The notes: generated by a model from the letters alone, not told the origin. Positions 20,126 through 28,716 are shown, counted from the stretch's first letter. The stretch is DNA of 64,000 nt from Haloarcula litorea (GCF_029338195.1 NZ_CP119779.1:2294001-2358000); one strand, 5' to 3'. Numbers and translations: made by a program.

Positions 20126-20428
20126 CTCGGTCGGTGGAACGATCCGGCAGTACTGCCGGCTCAGCACGGTCACGGTGTGGTCGGCGTAGGTGAACGTGAC
20201 GGAGGGGTTCCCCCGGCCGGACCCGCCGAAGACCCGGTCGAGGGCGTCGGCGTCGACGACCTCGCCCAGCGGGGGGAGTTCCGACGGCGACCGCCCCGAC
20301 AGGTGCGCGACCCCGAGACAGACGACGACCGCGAGCGGAACCGTCTCCGCCGTCCTGAGGTAGTACTCCTCCCGGCCGTCGACACTGAGCAGCGTGATCG
20401 CCGGCTGGCCGGAGAGTCGTGTCGACAT
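20024..20428 (-). CDS. HalOD1 output-domain protein
   Basis: A 134-residue protein. Residues 20-100 fit the HalOD1 domain, a haloarchaeal output domain of signal proteins (PLAVVVCLGVAHL, LPPLGEVVDADALDRVF, VTFTYADHTVTVLS). Such stand-alone HalOD1 proteins are thought to act in signal transduction, perhaps in regulation. The C-terminal 35 residues (Asp/Gln/Arg-rich) are encoded opposite the 3' end of the BrkB gene and are atypical, so the original stop may have been lost. It starts 1 base after the stop of the DUF7344 protein, so the two form an operon. Confidence 0.8.
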   Translation of the reverse strand: MSTRLSGQPAITLLSVDGREEYYLRTAETVPLAVVVCLGVAHLSGRSPSELPPLGEVVDADALDRVFGGSGRGNPSVTFTYADHTVTVLSRQYCRIVPPTELPVAGDDGVDQRADDHQRAPEEQPRDEQDDGPE

Positions 20429-20429
20429 C

Positions 20430-20786
20430 TCAGTTGGCGTGTCTGTCGTCCAGCGTCGCCGTCAGCTCCCGGAACCGGTCCAGCGTCGCCGTCAGCGAGC
20501 CGTCGGCCGAGCGGAGCGCCACCGTCTTCGCGTCCCTGTCCACGTCGATCAGTCCGCTCCCGGCGAGTTTCGGGAGGTGGACGTGCCAGAGCGACGCGAC
20601 GACGGAGCTCTCGCGTCCCTCGCGCTCGCTTTCCTGCTCGGCGTCGCTGACCCGGTCCGCGAGTTCCGCGACGGGGACCGGACTGTCGCGTTTCCGGAGG
20701 TGGGCGAGGACGATACGCCGACGGGGGCTGTTCAGCGCTTGGATCAGGTCACTGATCGCCTCGTCGCTCGGATCCGTGGTGGTCAT
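20430..20786 (-). CDS. Winged-helix regulator, DUF7344 type
   Basis: A 118-residue DNA-binding protein. It has a winged-helix domain over residues 10-85 (SPRRRIVLAHLRKRDSPVPVAELA, then SLWHVHLPKLAGSGLIDVD), typical of DUF7344 proteins that are widespread in haloarchaea and often paired with HalOD1 genes. The ATG at 20786 is preceded by a T-rich TATA-like box at 20811-20818. It is the first gene of a two-gene operon with the HalOD1 protein, which may respond to the same signal. Target genes unknown. Confidence 0.85.
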   Translation of the reverse strand: MTTTDPSDEAISDLIQALNSPRRRIVLAHLRKRDSPVPVAELADRVSDAEQESEREGRESSVVASLWHVHLPKLAGSGLIDVDRDAKTVALRSADGSLTATLDRFRELTATLDDRHAN

Positions 20787-20810
20787 CTCGCTCGGAGAGT
20801 GACCGGCCGA

Positions 20811-20818
20811 TAAAAAAG
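20811..20818 (-). promoter_or_regulatory. TATA box of the DUF7344-HalOD1 operon
   Basis: Minus-strand sequence CTTTTTTAT lies 25-33 bases upstream of the ATG at 20786, as expected for a leaderless haloarchaeal promoter. Confidence 0.5.
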
Positions 20819-20843
20819 ACGTTCTGACGGTCGTCTCGAACCG

Positions 20844-21563
20844 TCAGTCCTGGGCGGTCGCGCGCGTCCCGTCGACCGTGGCCGTCAGGACGTTGACGAC
20901 TTCGCGCCCCGCCTCCTCGCGGGCGATCAGACCGTCGTCCGCGAGTCGCTGGAGGTGGTACGAGAGCGTGCTCTTCGAGAGGTCGAGCCGCTCGGACAGC
21001 TCCTCGCCCGTCGCTGCGCCCTGCTGGGCCAGCGAGTCGAGGATCGACCGTCGCGTCCCGTCCTCGACGGCCGGGGCCGGGCCGTCGTCGGACCCGGCCG
21101 GCGACAGGTGTGTCCGGCCGCGTTCGCTCCGGCGCTCGACCAGGCCTTCGTCGACGAGCACGCGAACGTGGTACCGCACCGTCGAGACGTGGGTGTCCGT
21201 CCGACGGGCGAGTTCGGCCACGTAGGTCCCGGGGTTCTCCGCGATCCGCTCGTGGAGCGACTCCCGTGTCTCGTGTTCGAGCGGATCGGTGTCGCCGAAC
21301 CGCGAGTAGCCGACGACGACGGACCCGCTGGACGGACCGCCGGCCGCCGTCGCGACGACGTCACCGAACTCGGTGTCCTGTCGCGTCAACACGGTGATGT
21401 AGCTCTGACTGTCCGCCCCGTTCGACTCGACAGCTCGGTACGACGTGGCGCTGTCGTTCGTCGGTGATGCTGGCGCGACGCTCGCGGTCGCGGCGACCGG
21501 TGTGACGGTCAGGACACCCGCGACCACGAGCACGGCGAGCACCGCACGGTACGTTGCAGTCAT
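20844..21563 (-). CDS. Winged-helix protein with N-terminal signal/anchor segment
   Basis: A 239-residue protein. It starts with a hydrophobic segment (AVLAVLVVAGVLTVTPVAATA) that ends like a cleaved signal sequence. A 60-residue region of unknown fold follows. Two winged-helix units come next: the first around 90-150 (NPGTYVAELARRTDTHVSTVRYHVRVL), the second around 165-230 (RRSILDSLAQQG, LSKSTLSYHLQRLADDGLI). Related haloarchaeal membrane regulators have a second transmembrane helix that puts the DNA-binding part inside; here that helix appears degenerate (see findings). The start is ATG 21563; an upstream extension looks non-coding. Confidence 0.75.
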   Translation of the reverse strand: MTATYRAVLAVLVVAGVLTVTPVAATASVAPASPTNDSATSYRAVESNGADSQSYITVLTRQDTEFGDVVATAAGGPSSGSVVVGYSRFGDTDPLEHETRESLHERIAENPGTYVAELARRTDTHVSTVRYHVRVLVDEGLVERRSERGRTHLSPAGSDDGPAPAVEDGTRRSILDSLAQQGAATGEELSERLDLSKSTLSYHLQRLADDGLIAREEAGREVVNVLTATVDGTRATAQD

Positions 21564-21780
21564 CTCTGTGGCCTCCAGATGGTGCCGTGACCGTCCCGCG
21601 TGGCACCTATCGGTACAGTCCGACGGAGCCACATAACGACAGTTACCGATTGGGTCCGGCTGGGCTGACGATACCGGCAGTTACCCGCCGGGTACGTACC
21701 AGCCGCGGCGACGTGGTTGCGACGTACGGATCGATCGGCTGCGGGAAAGCGTTATGCGGGCGACCGGCCAACCGACGCCC

Positions 21781-23127
21781 GTGCTCACCCTGACGTTCGA
21801 GGCGGGGACCGTCCGACTCGACGGCGGCCCCGGCGACCTCGAACTGTCGGCGCTGCCGGGCGTCGAGTCCGACGCTCGCTCGGAGAGCGCACGCGCACCG
21901 GCCCACCGATACGCGGACCTGCTCGCCGCGCTCGACGACCGCGGGGTCGAGTACGAGGACCGCGTCCTCGACGCCCCCGAGCTGTCGCTCTCGACGGCCT
22001 ACGAACTCCGCGACTACCAGCGTGCGGCCCTCGACGCCTGGCGGGCGGCCGACGACCGCGGCTGTCTCGAACTGCCGACCGGGAGCGGCAAGACGGTCAT
22101 CGGCGTCGCCGCGATGGTCGCGCTGGGCGTCCCGTCGCTGGTGGTCGTCCCGACGATCGACCTGCTGGACCAGTGGCAGCGGGAACTCGAACGGGAGTTC
22201 GACCGGCCGATCGGCCGCCTCGGCGGCGGCGAGCAGCGCGTCGAGGCCGTCACCGTCGCCACCTACGACTCGGCGTACCTCCGGGCCGACGACCTCGGGG
22301 ACCGGTTCGGCCTCGTCGTCTTCGACGAGGTCCACCACCTCGGGGGCGAGGGGTACCGCGACATCGCCCGCCTGCTGGCCGCGCCGGCCCGCCTGGGCCT
22401 GACCGCCACGTTCGAGCGGCCCGACGGCGCACACGAGGCCGTCGCCGACCTCGTCGGGCCGCTGGTCCAGGGGGTCGCCGTCGACGACCTGGCCGGCGAC
22501 CACCTCGCCGACTACGACATCAAGCGGATCGAGGTCGCGCTCACCGACGAGGAGCGCGAGCGCTACGAGGACCACCAGGGGACCTTCACCGACTACCTGA
22601 AGCGGGCGGACATCCAGTTGCGCTCGGGCAGCGACTACCAGGAACTGGTCAAGCGCTCGGGCACCGACCCCGAGGCACGGGCGGCGCTGCTGGCCAAGCA
22701 GCGCGCCCGCGAGGTGATGATGAACGCCGAGCGGAAGGTTGACCGGCTGGCCGACATCCTCGACCGCCACCGCGACGACCGGGTCATCGTCTTCACGGCC
22801 CACACCGACCTCGTCTACCGCCTCTCCGAGCGGTTCCTCCTGCCGGCTATCACCCACGAGACGAGCGCGAGCGAACGCCGCGAGGTCCTGTCGCGGTTCC
22901 GCGAGGGCGACTACTCCCGCGTGGTGACGGCGAACGTCCTGGACGAGGGCGTCGACGTCCCCGACGCCAACGTCGCCGTCGTCCTCTCGGGCAGCGGCTC
23001 GGAGCGGGAGTTCACGCAGCGGTTGGGTCGGGTGCTCCGTCCCAAGGCGGACGGGTCGCGGGCGCTGCTGTACGAACTCGTCACCGCCGAGACGGCCGAG
23101 GAACGGGTCGCACGGCGGCGGCGGTAG
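21781..23127 (+). CDS. XPB/Rad25-type DNA helicase
   Basis: A 448-residue superfamily 2 helicase of the XPB (Rad25/ERCC3) type, which opens DNA during repair and, in archaea, works with the nuclease Bax1. Walker A (LELPTGSGKT), the DEVH box (VVFDEVHHL), motif III (LGLTATFERPD), the RED-like/ThM region and motif VI (QRLGRVLRPKAD) are present. The GTG at 21781 gives the typical VLTLTFEAGTV N-terminus, with a TTATGC box about 27 bases upstream; the ATG at 21754 is the alternative. The usual partner gene, DUF790/bax1, is not adjacent but begins at 28717. Confidence 0.92.
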   Translation: MLTLTFEAGTVRLDGGPGDLELSALPGVESDARSESARAPAHRYADLLAALDDRGVEYEDRVLDAPELSLSTAYELRDYQRAALDAWRAADDRGCLELPTGSGKTVIGVAAMVALGVPSLVVVPTIDLLDQWQRELEREFDRPIGRLGGGEQRVEAVTVATYDSAYLRADDLGDRFGLVVFDEVHHLGGEGYRDIARLLAAPARLGLTATFERPDGAHEAVADLVGPLVQGVAVDDLAGDHLADYDIKRIEVALTDEERERYEDHQGTFTDYLKRADIQLRSGSDYQELVKRSGTDPEARAALLAKQRAREVMMNAERKVDRLADILDRHRDDRVIVFTAHTDLVYRLSERFLLPAITHETSASERREVLSRFREGDYSRVVTANVLDEGVDVPDANVAVVLSGSGSEREFTQRLGRVLRPKADGSRALLYELVTAETAEERVARRRR

Positions 23128-23175
23128 TCGTCGACGCCCACTAGACGTATAGCTCGCGGCGTGCTATCGATACAC

Positions 23176-23574
23176 ATGTCACGTGTGAACGACATCCCCG
23201 ACCCCGGCGAGGCCGAACGACAGGCGCTACACCGTGCCGAACTCGGCGTCGAGTGGCTCCGGCGCGCCCACGGGAGTCTCGTGGAGTTCCACCACGCGAC
23301 GGGCCACGCGATGGACCACCTCCACGAGGCCGAGGCGACGCTGCGGGAGTGTGGGCACACCGACCTGGCGGACGAACTCCGGGACGAACTGCTGCCGAGC
23401 GGTGCCGTCGAGGACCGCTGGACCTACGACCTGCTGGAGTCGTTCGAGTCCGGACTGCTCGCGGACGTCACCGCCCACGAGCGCCGCGCCCGCGAGGAAC
23501 TGGCCGACGGGGAGCGCCATATCACGGAGCGACGCCAGGAACGGGCCTGGAACGACCGCGCCGCCGACGAGTGA
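23176..23574 (+). CDS. Conserved hypothetical helical protein
   Basis: A 132-residue soluble, mostly alpha-helical, His- and Glu-rich protein (LRRAHGSLVEFHHATGHAM, then HLHEAEATLRECGHTDLADELRDELLP). No catalytic motif is recognised. The ATG at 23176 is chosen; an upstream GTG gives a less typical N-terminus. It begins 48 bases after the XPB gene and may be co-transcribed with it. It ends 31 bases from the convergent terpene-synthase-like gene. Function unknown. Confidence 0.65.
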   Translation: MSRVNDIPDPGEAERQALHRAELGVEWLRRAHGSLVEFHHATGHAMDHLHEAEATLRECGHTDLADELRDELLPSGAVEDRWTYDLLESFESGLLADVTAHERRAREELADGERHITERRQERAWNDRAADE

Positions 23575-23605
23575 CCGGCCCGGCCGCGACCCGCCCGGCC
23601 GTCGC

Positions 23606-24565
23606 TCAGATGCGGCCCCGACTGTCGAGATAGAGGTCCCGTACGTCCGCCATCCCCGCGACGTAGTCGTCGAGGTCGACCGTCCGAGCCTCGTGGGACT
23701 CCGTCCTGAGCCGCTCGTATATCCGCTCCCACTCCTCGACGTACCGGTGTTCGATGCCGTGGTCACGGACCCGCTCGATCACGGCCTCGTCCGGCGTCGC
23801 CGGGTCGGTCAGTTCCTCGACGCGGACCACGTCCTCGACCAGCGCGTCGACGAGGATGCCCGAGGTGGGGTCGGCCTCGGCAACCTCCCGCTCCCACGTC
23901 GCGACCCAGTTCGCGATGCGGGCGAGGCGCTGTGCCGGCCAGACGACGCGTCTGAGCGCCCGGAGGTCGCCTCTGTCGAACCCCGGCGAGTACATCAGGT
24001 CGAGGTCGGCGTAGCTGAACTGCGCCATGTTGTGGACGGCGTGGGCGTCGGTGCCCCGCCGGGTCGCCAGCTCCGGGGACTCGGTCACGAGGTAGCCGTA
24101 GTGCATCGCGTTCAGCACCTGCTGGAGGTCGAACCGGAACGTCGGATAGAACTCCTCGGCGCGGGGGGCCTCACCGAGCGTCTCGGTGACGGCGTCCCAC
24201 GCCGCCGTCACGAACCGGAGGGCGTCGGTGTCGACCGCCGACCGGTCGAGGTCCGGCGTCGCCCCCGGGAGCGGGAGCTTCAGCGCCTCCAGGAACGTCG
24301 TGCCGTCGCCGTACGTGTCTGCGACGTCGTCTAGCGCCGTGTAGAACATCGTCAGGAGCAGCTTCTGTTCCCGGACGACCGACCCGTGGGCCGACGCGAC
24401 CGAGGACAGCCGGTACCGGGGGAACGTCGCGTAGAGCCACTTCCAGAGGTAGTCGGGTCGGCGGTCGATACACTCCTCGTAACGCTCGCACAGCCGTCGT
24501 GCCCCCTCGGGGAGTTCGAGCGCCTCGATCTCGTCGGGCGAGGGGCGCGCGGAGCGGTCTACCAC
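23606..24565 (-). CDS. Putative class I terpene synthase
   Basis: A 319-residue helical protein with hallmarks of class I terpene cyclases. The aspartate-rich motif DDVAD is at 79-83. The second metal site N-x3-T-x3-E is N219, T223, E227 in NWVATWERE. A candidate pyrophosphate-sensor arginine (R169/R170) lies about 49 residues before it, and an Arg-Tyr pair (R274-Y275, EHRYVEEW) lies near the C-terminus. Spacing and length match bacterial sesquiterpene cyclases. It would cyclise a prenyl diphosphate with Mg2+. Start is GTG 24565 (an ATG 18 bases upstream is cut off by a stop). A FilR1-type regulator gene lies upstream on the same strand. Substrate and product unknown. Confidence 0.7.
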   Translation of the reverse strand: MVDRSARPSPDEIEALELPEGARRLCERYEECIDRRPDYLWKWLYATFPRYRLSSVASAHGSVVREQKLLLTMFYTALDDVADTYGDGTTFLEALKLPLPGATPDLDRSAVDTDALRFVTAAWDAVTETLGEAPRAEEFYPTFRFDLQQVLNAMHYGYLVTESPELATRRGTDAHAVHNMAQFSYADLDLMYSPGFDRGDLRALRRVVWPAQRLARIANWVATWEREVAEADPTSGILVDALVEDVVRVEELTDPATPDEAVIERVRDHGIEHRYVEEWERIYERLRTESHEARTVDLDDYVAGMADVRDLYLDSRGRI

Positions 24566-24669
24566 AGCCGACGCACCTCACATTTCAGGCCGCCGTGAGT
24601 TAGTACTGTGGATTTCGCTCCGCTCACCACACGGAGGCGGGGCCCGAGCCCAGCGGCCGCGACAGACGG

Positions 24670-25470
24670 TCACAGGAGCGACGCCGACGGGACCGGGTCG
24701 GTGTCCTCGAGGACCTCGTCGAACAACTCGCGGCCCCAGGCCACGGCGTCGGGGTCCCGACTGGTCACCGACCCGACGATGCCGCCGTCCTCGTGGACCG
24801 TGATCCCGACCGCGTCCGACTCCGCCCCGCGCATCAGGTACAGCATAAAGGGCAAGTCCCGTTCGGTCCGGTACAGCGAGAACGAGTCGGCGGCCAGCAG
24901 CGACTCGACGACCCCCGTCACTTCCGCGAGCGAGGCCAGCGACTCGGTCGCGCCGCCTTCGAGGACCAGCGTCGCCTCCAGCCCGCGCTCGGCGACCTCC
25001 TCGTAGACCGGCCTGACGTAGTTGGACTTCACGACCGGCGAGAACACGAACAGCTCCTGTGCCGCCTCGAGTTCCCTCACGGCCTCGGTGATGGCGCTCT
25101 CCGGGGCGTGTGGCTCGGCGATCCGGACGGTCCCCGTCTCGACGAGGCGACGGTCGACGCTCACGTCGCCGGGGAGCCCGGCCAGCACCGGGCCGGCCGC
25201 CGCGAGCGCGTCCGTCCGCTCGACGTACTCCTCGTACGTCGTGAGTGCGAGCCGACCCTGTTCGGTCACGTGATAGCGCCCGTCCCGCCGCCGGATCAAC
25301 CCCGCCTCGACGAGCGAGTCGACCGCGCGATCGACCGTCGACCGCGAGACGCCGACCCGATCGACGAGGGCTGGCTTGTCCGCCGGACCGGCCGCGAGGC
25401 TGTCGAGGACGTCCGACCGCTTCCGGACGATGTCTCGCAGCACCGGTCCCGAAAAAGTGTCACCAGCCAT
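24670..25470 (-). CDS. HTH regulator with FilR1-type middle domain
   Basis: A 266-residue transcription factor. The N-terminal winged helix (about 15-75; VDRVGVSRSTVDRAVDSLVEAGLI) is followed by a sensor domain of the FilR1/DUF1724 type (LFVFSPVVKSNYVRPVYEEV and the later FMLYLMRGAESDAVGITVHEDGGIVGSV). Family members bind DNA as regulators with small-molecule or redox input through the sensor. The ATG at 25470 is the only good start. It is divergent from the beta-propeller gene and lies upstream of the terpene-synthase-like gene with a gap of 104 bases, so it may control either. Targets not shown. Confidence 0.82.
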   Translation of the reverse strand: MAGDTFSGPVLRDIVRKRSDVLDSLAAGPADKPALVDRVGVSRSTVDRAVDSLVEAGLIRRRDGRYHVTEQGRLALTTYEEYVERTDALAAAGPVLAGLPGDVSVDRRLVETGTVRIAEPHAPESAITEAVRELEAAQELFVFSPVVKSNYVRPVYEEVAERGLEATLVLEGGATESLASLAEVTGVVESLLAADSFSLYRTERDLPFMLYLMRGAESDAVGITVHEDGGIVGSVTSRDPDAVAWGRELFDEVLEDTDPVPSASLL

Positions 25471-25644
25471 ACGTTCACCCGTATATAGGTCAGGACACGG
25501 TTATATCTCACCCTCTGCGGATATCGGCAGGGGCTGATCCGCTCCGTGCCGGCCGACGACCGCTCACAGCGCTGCACGCGACGGCGAGAAGTGAGGTAAT
25601 GTCGGTGGTGGCCGTACGCTCAGGTGTCGTCAGTTGGTGATACG

Positions 25645-26595
25645 ATGCAGGACTGCACGAACGCGACCCGACGGACAGTGCTCAAGTCGCTCGGCGGAGC
25701 CGCGGCGGCCGGCCTCGCGGTCGGCGGCGTCGGCACGGCGGCGGCCACCGGCTGGGAGTCGGTCGAGACCCCCATCGACCGCGACGTCAACGACGTCGTC
25801 TACTCCGCGGCCGGGGCCTACGCCGTCGCCGGCGGCGGCATCATCGTCGAGCGGACCGACGAGGGCTGGCAGACGGTCCTCCGGGGCGGTGTCGGTGGCA
25901 ACGGCAACGGACTCACCGGCGCGAGCGTGACCGACGACGGCGAGCGTCTCTGGGTCGTCGGCAAGAGCGGAGCCATCGGCGAGTACGACGTCAGCACCGG
26001 CTCGCTGAACGACTTCTCGGCCCCCAACGACGTGACCAACAACTTCAACGGCGTCGCCGTCACCGGCGAGGCCGGCGAGGCCAACGTCTACGTCGCCGGC
26101 GACTCCGGGAAGATCTACTACTCCTTCGACAACGGCGAGACGTTCGACCAGGTCACGCCGGGCTCGGGCTCCGAGATCAACGCCATCGACTTCTACGGCC
26201 CCCGTGCTGGCCACGCCGTGGACGGCAATCAGGTCGTCTTCGAGACGGATGACGGCAGCAGCTACGATCGCATCGGCCTCCAGGACGCGAACGTGAACCT
26301 CTACGGCGTCGACGCCGACGGCGCGGACGACGTGTGGGTCGCCGGCGGTGGCGGGATGGTGTTCCACTACGACGGTGCCGGGTGGACGCCGGCCGACACC
26401 GGCGACGCCGACCTGCGCGACGTCGAAGTCGACGACGGTGCCGGCTACACGGTCGGCGGCGGCGGGAAGGTGTACGCGCTCTCGGGCGGCGTCTGGAGCC
26501 CCCAACAGACGCCGACCGGCGCGAACCTCGAAGCCGTCGCCATCGGCCCGGTCGACGTCGCCGTCGGCGCGAGCGGCGTCGTCCTGGAGAAGTAA
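25645..26595 (+). CDS. Tat-exported beta-propeller protein (Ycf48-like)
   Basis: A 316-residue secreted protein. The Tat signal has the twin arginine TRRTVLKSLGG followed by a hydrophobic stretch ending in AAATG. The rest is a seven-bladed-propeller-like repeat array with blades of the form YVAGDSGKIYYSFDNGETF and WVAGGGGMVFHYDGAGW, similar to the Ycf48/sialidase-like photosystem assembly factor family. Many exported haloarchaeal proteins use this fold; no ligand can be read. The ATG 25645 is preferred. It is divergent from the FilR1-type regulator (gap 174 bases). Confidence 0.82.
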   Translation: MQDCTNATRRTVLKSLGGAAAAGLAVGGVGTAAATGWESVETPIDRDVNDVVYSAAGAYAVAGGGIIVERTDEGWQTVLRGGVGGNGNGLTGASVTDDGERLWVVGKSGAIGEYDVSTGSLNDFSAPNDVTNNFNGVAVTGEAGEANVYVAGDSGKIYYSFDNGETFDQVTPGSGSEINAIDFYGPRAGHAVDGNQVVFETDDGSSYDRIGLQDANVNLYGVDADGADDVWVAGGGGMVFHYDGAGWTPADTGDADLRDVEVDDGAGYTVGGGGKVYALSGGVWSPQQTPTGANLEAVAIGPVDVAVGASGVVLEK

Positions 26596-26762
26596 CCTAT
26601 CCAGTCAGAGGCACTTCCCCCTTCTTCGCCTCCCCCACACCCCCCTTCTTGCTCAGCGGGGAACGATCGTCCCCGGACCCGACACCGTGAGCACCCGGGA
26701 CGTCCGGCCCCGCGAGGGTAAGCCACGGATAAATATCCGACCGCGCGGGATCGGTCGTGGTG

Positions 26763-26822
26763 ATGGAGACCGTGGCAGGTGACGAGACGACCGGCGGCGG
26801 GGGGCGACGACCGTGCGGCTGA
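26763..26822 (+). promoter_or_regulatory. Short open frame overlapping the DUF389 gene start
   Basis: A 19-codon frame starting with ATG 26763 (METVAGDETTGGGGRRPCG) ends 10 bases inside the DUF389 gene. A TATA-like ATAAATAT lies about 35 bases before it. It could tune translation of the larger gene or be chance; no conservation can be tested here. Confidence 0.25.
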
Positions 26823-28087
26823 TCCAGCTCCGGGTCCCCGACCCGGACCTCGACGACGTTCGGGAGGTCCTGGACGGCAGAGACGTCTCTTACGTCCGGT
26901 CGACGGAGGAGAGCGGCGAGGACACGGCGTGGCTCGTCCAGTTCCCGCTCCCGCCGGAGGCAGTCGACGAGGTGTTCGAGGCCCTGGAGGCCGCCGGGCT
27001 GGACCCCGATCGGTACGCCGTGGTCGCGACCGCCGAGACGGCCCGGATGGAAGGGAACGTCGAGGCGCGTGACCACGAGGACCGGATCTCTCACGACGAA
27101 CTCCGTGGCCGGGCGGTCGGGATGAATCCCGGTGCCGTCACCTACTACGGGATGACGCTGTTGAGCGCCGTCGTGGCCACCGCCGGGTTGCTGCTCGACT
27201 CGCCGGCCGTCGTCGTCGGATCGATGGTCATCGCCCCGCAGGTGGGGTCGGCCCTGACCGCCAGCGTCGGCACGGCCCTGAACGACCGCACGCTCCTCGT
27301 CGAGGGGTACCGGGACCAGATCCTGGGACTGCTGACGGCGGTCCTCGGGGCCACCCTCTTCGGTCTCGTCGTCCGCTACGCCGGGTTCGTCCCCGCGCAG
27401 TTGCGCGTCGGGACCGTCCAGCAGATCTCACAGCGGATCTCGCCCGGGTTCCTCTCGATGGCCGTCGGCATCTGTGCCGGCGCGGCCGGGGCCGTCGGCC
27501 TCGCGACGGCGTTGCCGGTCTCGCTGGTCGGCGTGATGATCGCGGCGGCGCTCATCCCGGCCGCGGCGGCGGTCGGCGTCGGGATCGCCTGGGGACTCCC
27601 CGCCGTCGCGCTCGGCGCGGGCATCCTCCTGCTGGTCAACGCGGCGTCGATCAACCTCACCGGCTTCATCGTCCTCTGGGCGCTCGGCTTTCGCCCGTCC
27701 GACTGGCCGGACGGGCCGCCGGACTCGGCGACCGTTCGACGGTACGGGCCGACGATCGTGGCCGTCCTCGCGCTCACGACGGCGTTCGTCGGGGCCAGCG
27801 CGGTCACCGGCCAGCAGATGCGGGTCGAGACGCAGGTCAACGACGCCGTCTCCGAGGTCCTCGACCGTCCGATCTACGAGGACCTCCGACTGCTCTCGGT
27901 ACAGACGCGCTTCGGCGGCGTCTCGGTCTACCGGCTCGACCGCGAGGTGGCCGTCGAGGTGAGCCGGCCCGACGACACCGCCTATCCGCAGCTGACGCTC
28001 CGCCTGGCAGACGCCGTGAGCGCGGCCATCGAGGAGGCGGTCGCCGTGGAGGTGTCGTTCGTGGACCGGCAGAGCACCGCGGCGTAG
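26813..28087 (+). CDS. TIGR00341/DUF389-family membrane protein
   Basis: A 424-residue protein. Residues 1-85 form a soluble ACT/ferredoxin-like domain (MRLIQLRVPDPDLDDVREVL), then about eight transmembrane helices (residues 115-340) with the family block DSPAVVVGSMVIAPQVGS, and a soluble C-terminal domain. DUF389 proteins are of unknown function; transport has been suggested. The GTG at 26813 is the start, giving the usual N-terminus. A TATA-like ATAAATAT box lies near 26730, far from the start, leaving a leader with a small open frame (26763-26822) that overlaps the gene start. Confidence 0.9.
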   Translation: MRLIQLRVPDPDLDDVREVLDGRDVSYVRSTEESGEDTAWLVQFPLPPEAVDEVFEALEAAGLDPDRYAVVATAETARMEGNVEARDHEDRISHDELRGRAVGMNPGAVTYYGMTLLSAVVATAGLLLDSPAVVVGSMVIAPQVGSALTASVGTALNDRTLLVEGYRDQILGLLTAVLGATLFGLVVRYAGFVPAQLRVGTVQQISQRISPGFLSMAVGICAGAAGAVGLATALPVSLVGVMIAAALIPAAAAVGVGIAWGLPAVALGAGILLLVNAASINLTGFIVLWALGFRPSDWPDGPPDSATVRRYGPTIVAVLALTTAFVGASAVTGQQMRVETQVNDAVSEVLDRPIYEDLRLLSVQTRFGGVSVYRLDREVAVEVSRPDDTAYPQLTLRLADAVSAAIEEAVAVEVSFVDRQSTAA

Positions 28088-28156
28088 CCGGCGGACGCTA
28101 CGATCCGCGTCGAAGCCTCGGGCACCGTTTAGGTGCTCGCCACCGAACTCCGACCG

Positions 28157-28678
28157 ATGCCGCCCACCCGTCGCACCCTCCTCCGCGGCACCGCCCTCGC
28201 GACCGCCGCGCTCGCCGGCTGTACCGACGTGCTCGGCGACAGCGGGACAGGCGAGCAGACGGCGACGACGGCCGGTTCGACAGGGTCTCCGACCGACCGC
28301 CCGTGTCCTCCCGACGGCCTGCCCGGCGATGTCTGCGCCCACGGCGCGACTCGACACGGCGTCTCGCTCGCCGTCGAGTCCGGGGACGCGGCGACGCTCG
28401 TCCTCGAGAACGCCGGCAGTGACCCCCTCGTCTTCAACGCCGCGACGTGGGACCTCTACCGCCGGGCCGACGGCTGGGACCGACTCGACGAGTCCCGGAG
28501 CGGGTCCAACCGCACGGAGCTGGCTCCCGGCGAGACGTTCCGGAAGCCGGTGCCCGCCGTCGCCGACGACGTCGGCGTCGACCTGTCTGGAAGCGGCCGA
28601 TACGCGGCGACTAACGGCGTCGCACTCGGCGACGATACCCTCGGCTGTCTGTGGGTGTTCGCCGTCGGTGACGGCTGA
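28157..28678 (+). CDS. Tat lipoprotein, hypothetical
   Basis: A 173-residue exported protein. The N-terminus has the twin arginine and hydrophobic core (RRTLLRGTALATAALAGC) ending in a lipobox LAGC, so it is probably Tat-secreted and anchored by a lipid on the cysteine. After a Thr/Gly/Ser-rich linker comes a small beta domain with VSLAVESGDAATLVLENAG, similar to ectodomains that bind or stabilise surface proteins. Two cysteines (CPPDGLPGDVC) may form a disulfide. Start ATG 28157. Function unknown. Confidence 0.75.
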   Translation: MPPTRRTLLRGTALATAALAGCTDVLGDSGTGEQTATTAGSTGSPTDRPCPPDGLPGDVCAHGATRHGVSLAVESGDAATLVLENAGSDPLVFNAATWDLYRRADGWDRLDESRSGSNRTELAPGETFRKPVPAVADDVGVDLSGSGRYAATNGVALGDDTLGCLWVFAVGDG

Positions 28679-28716
28679 ACCGGACGCTTTTGTCCGTCGC
28701 CGTCGGACCCTCGACC

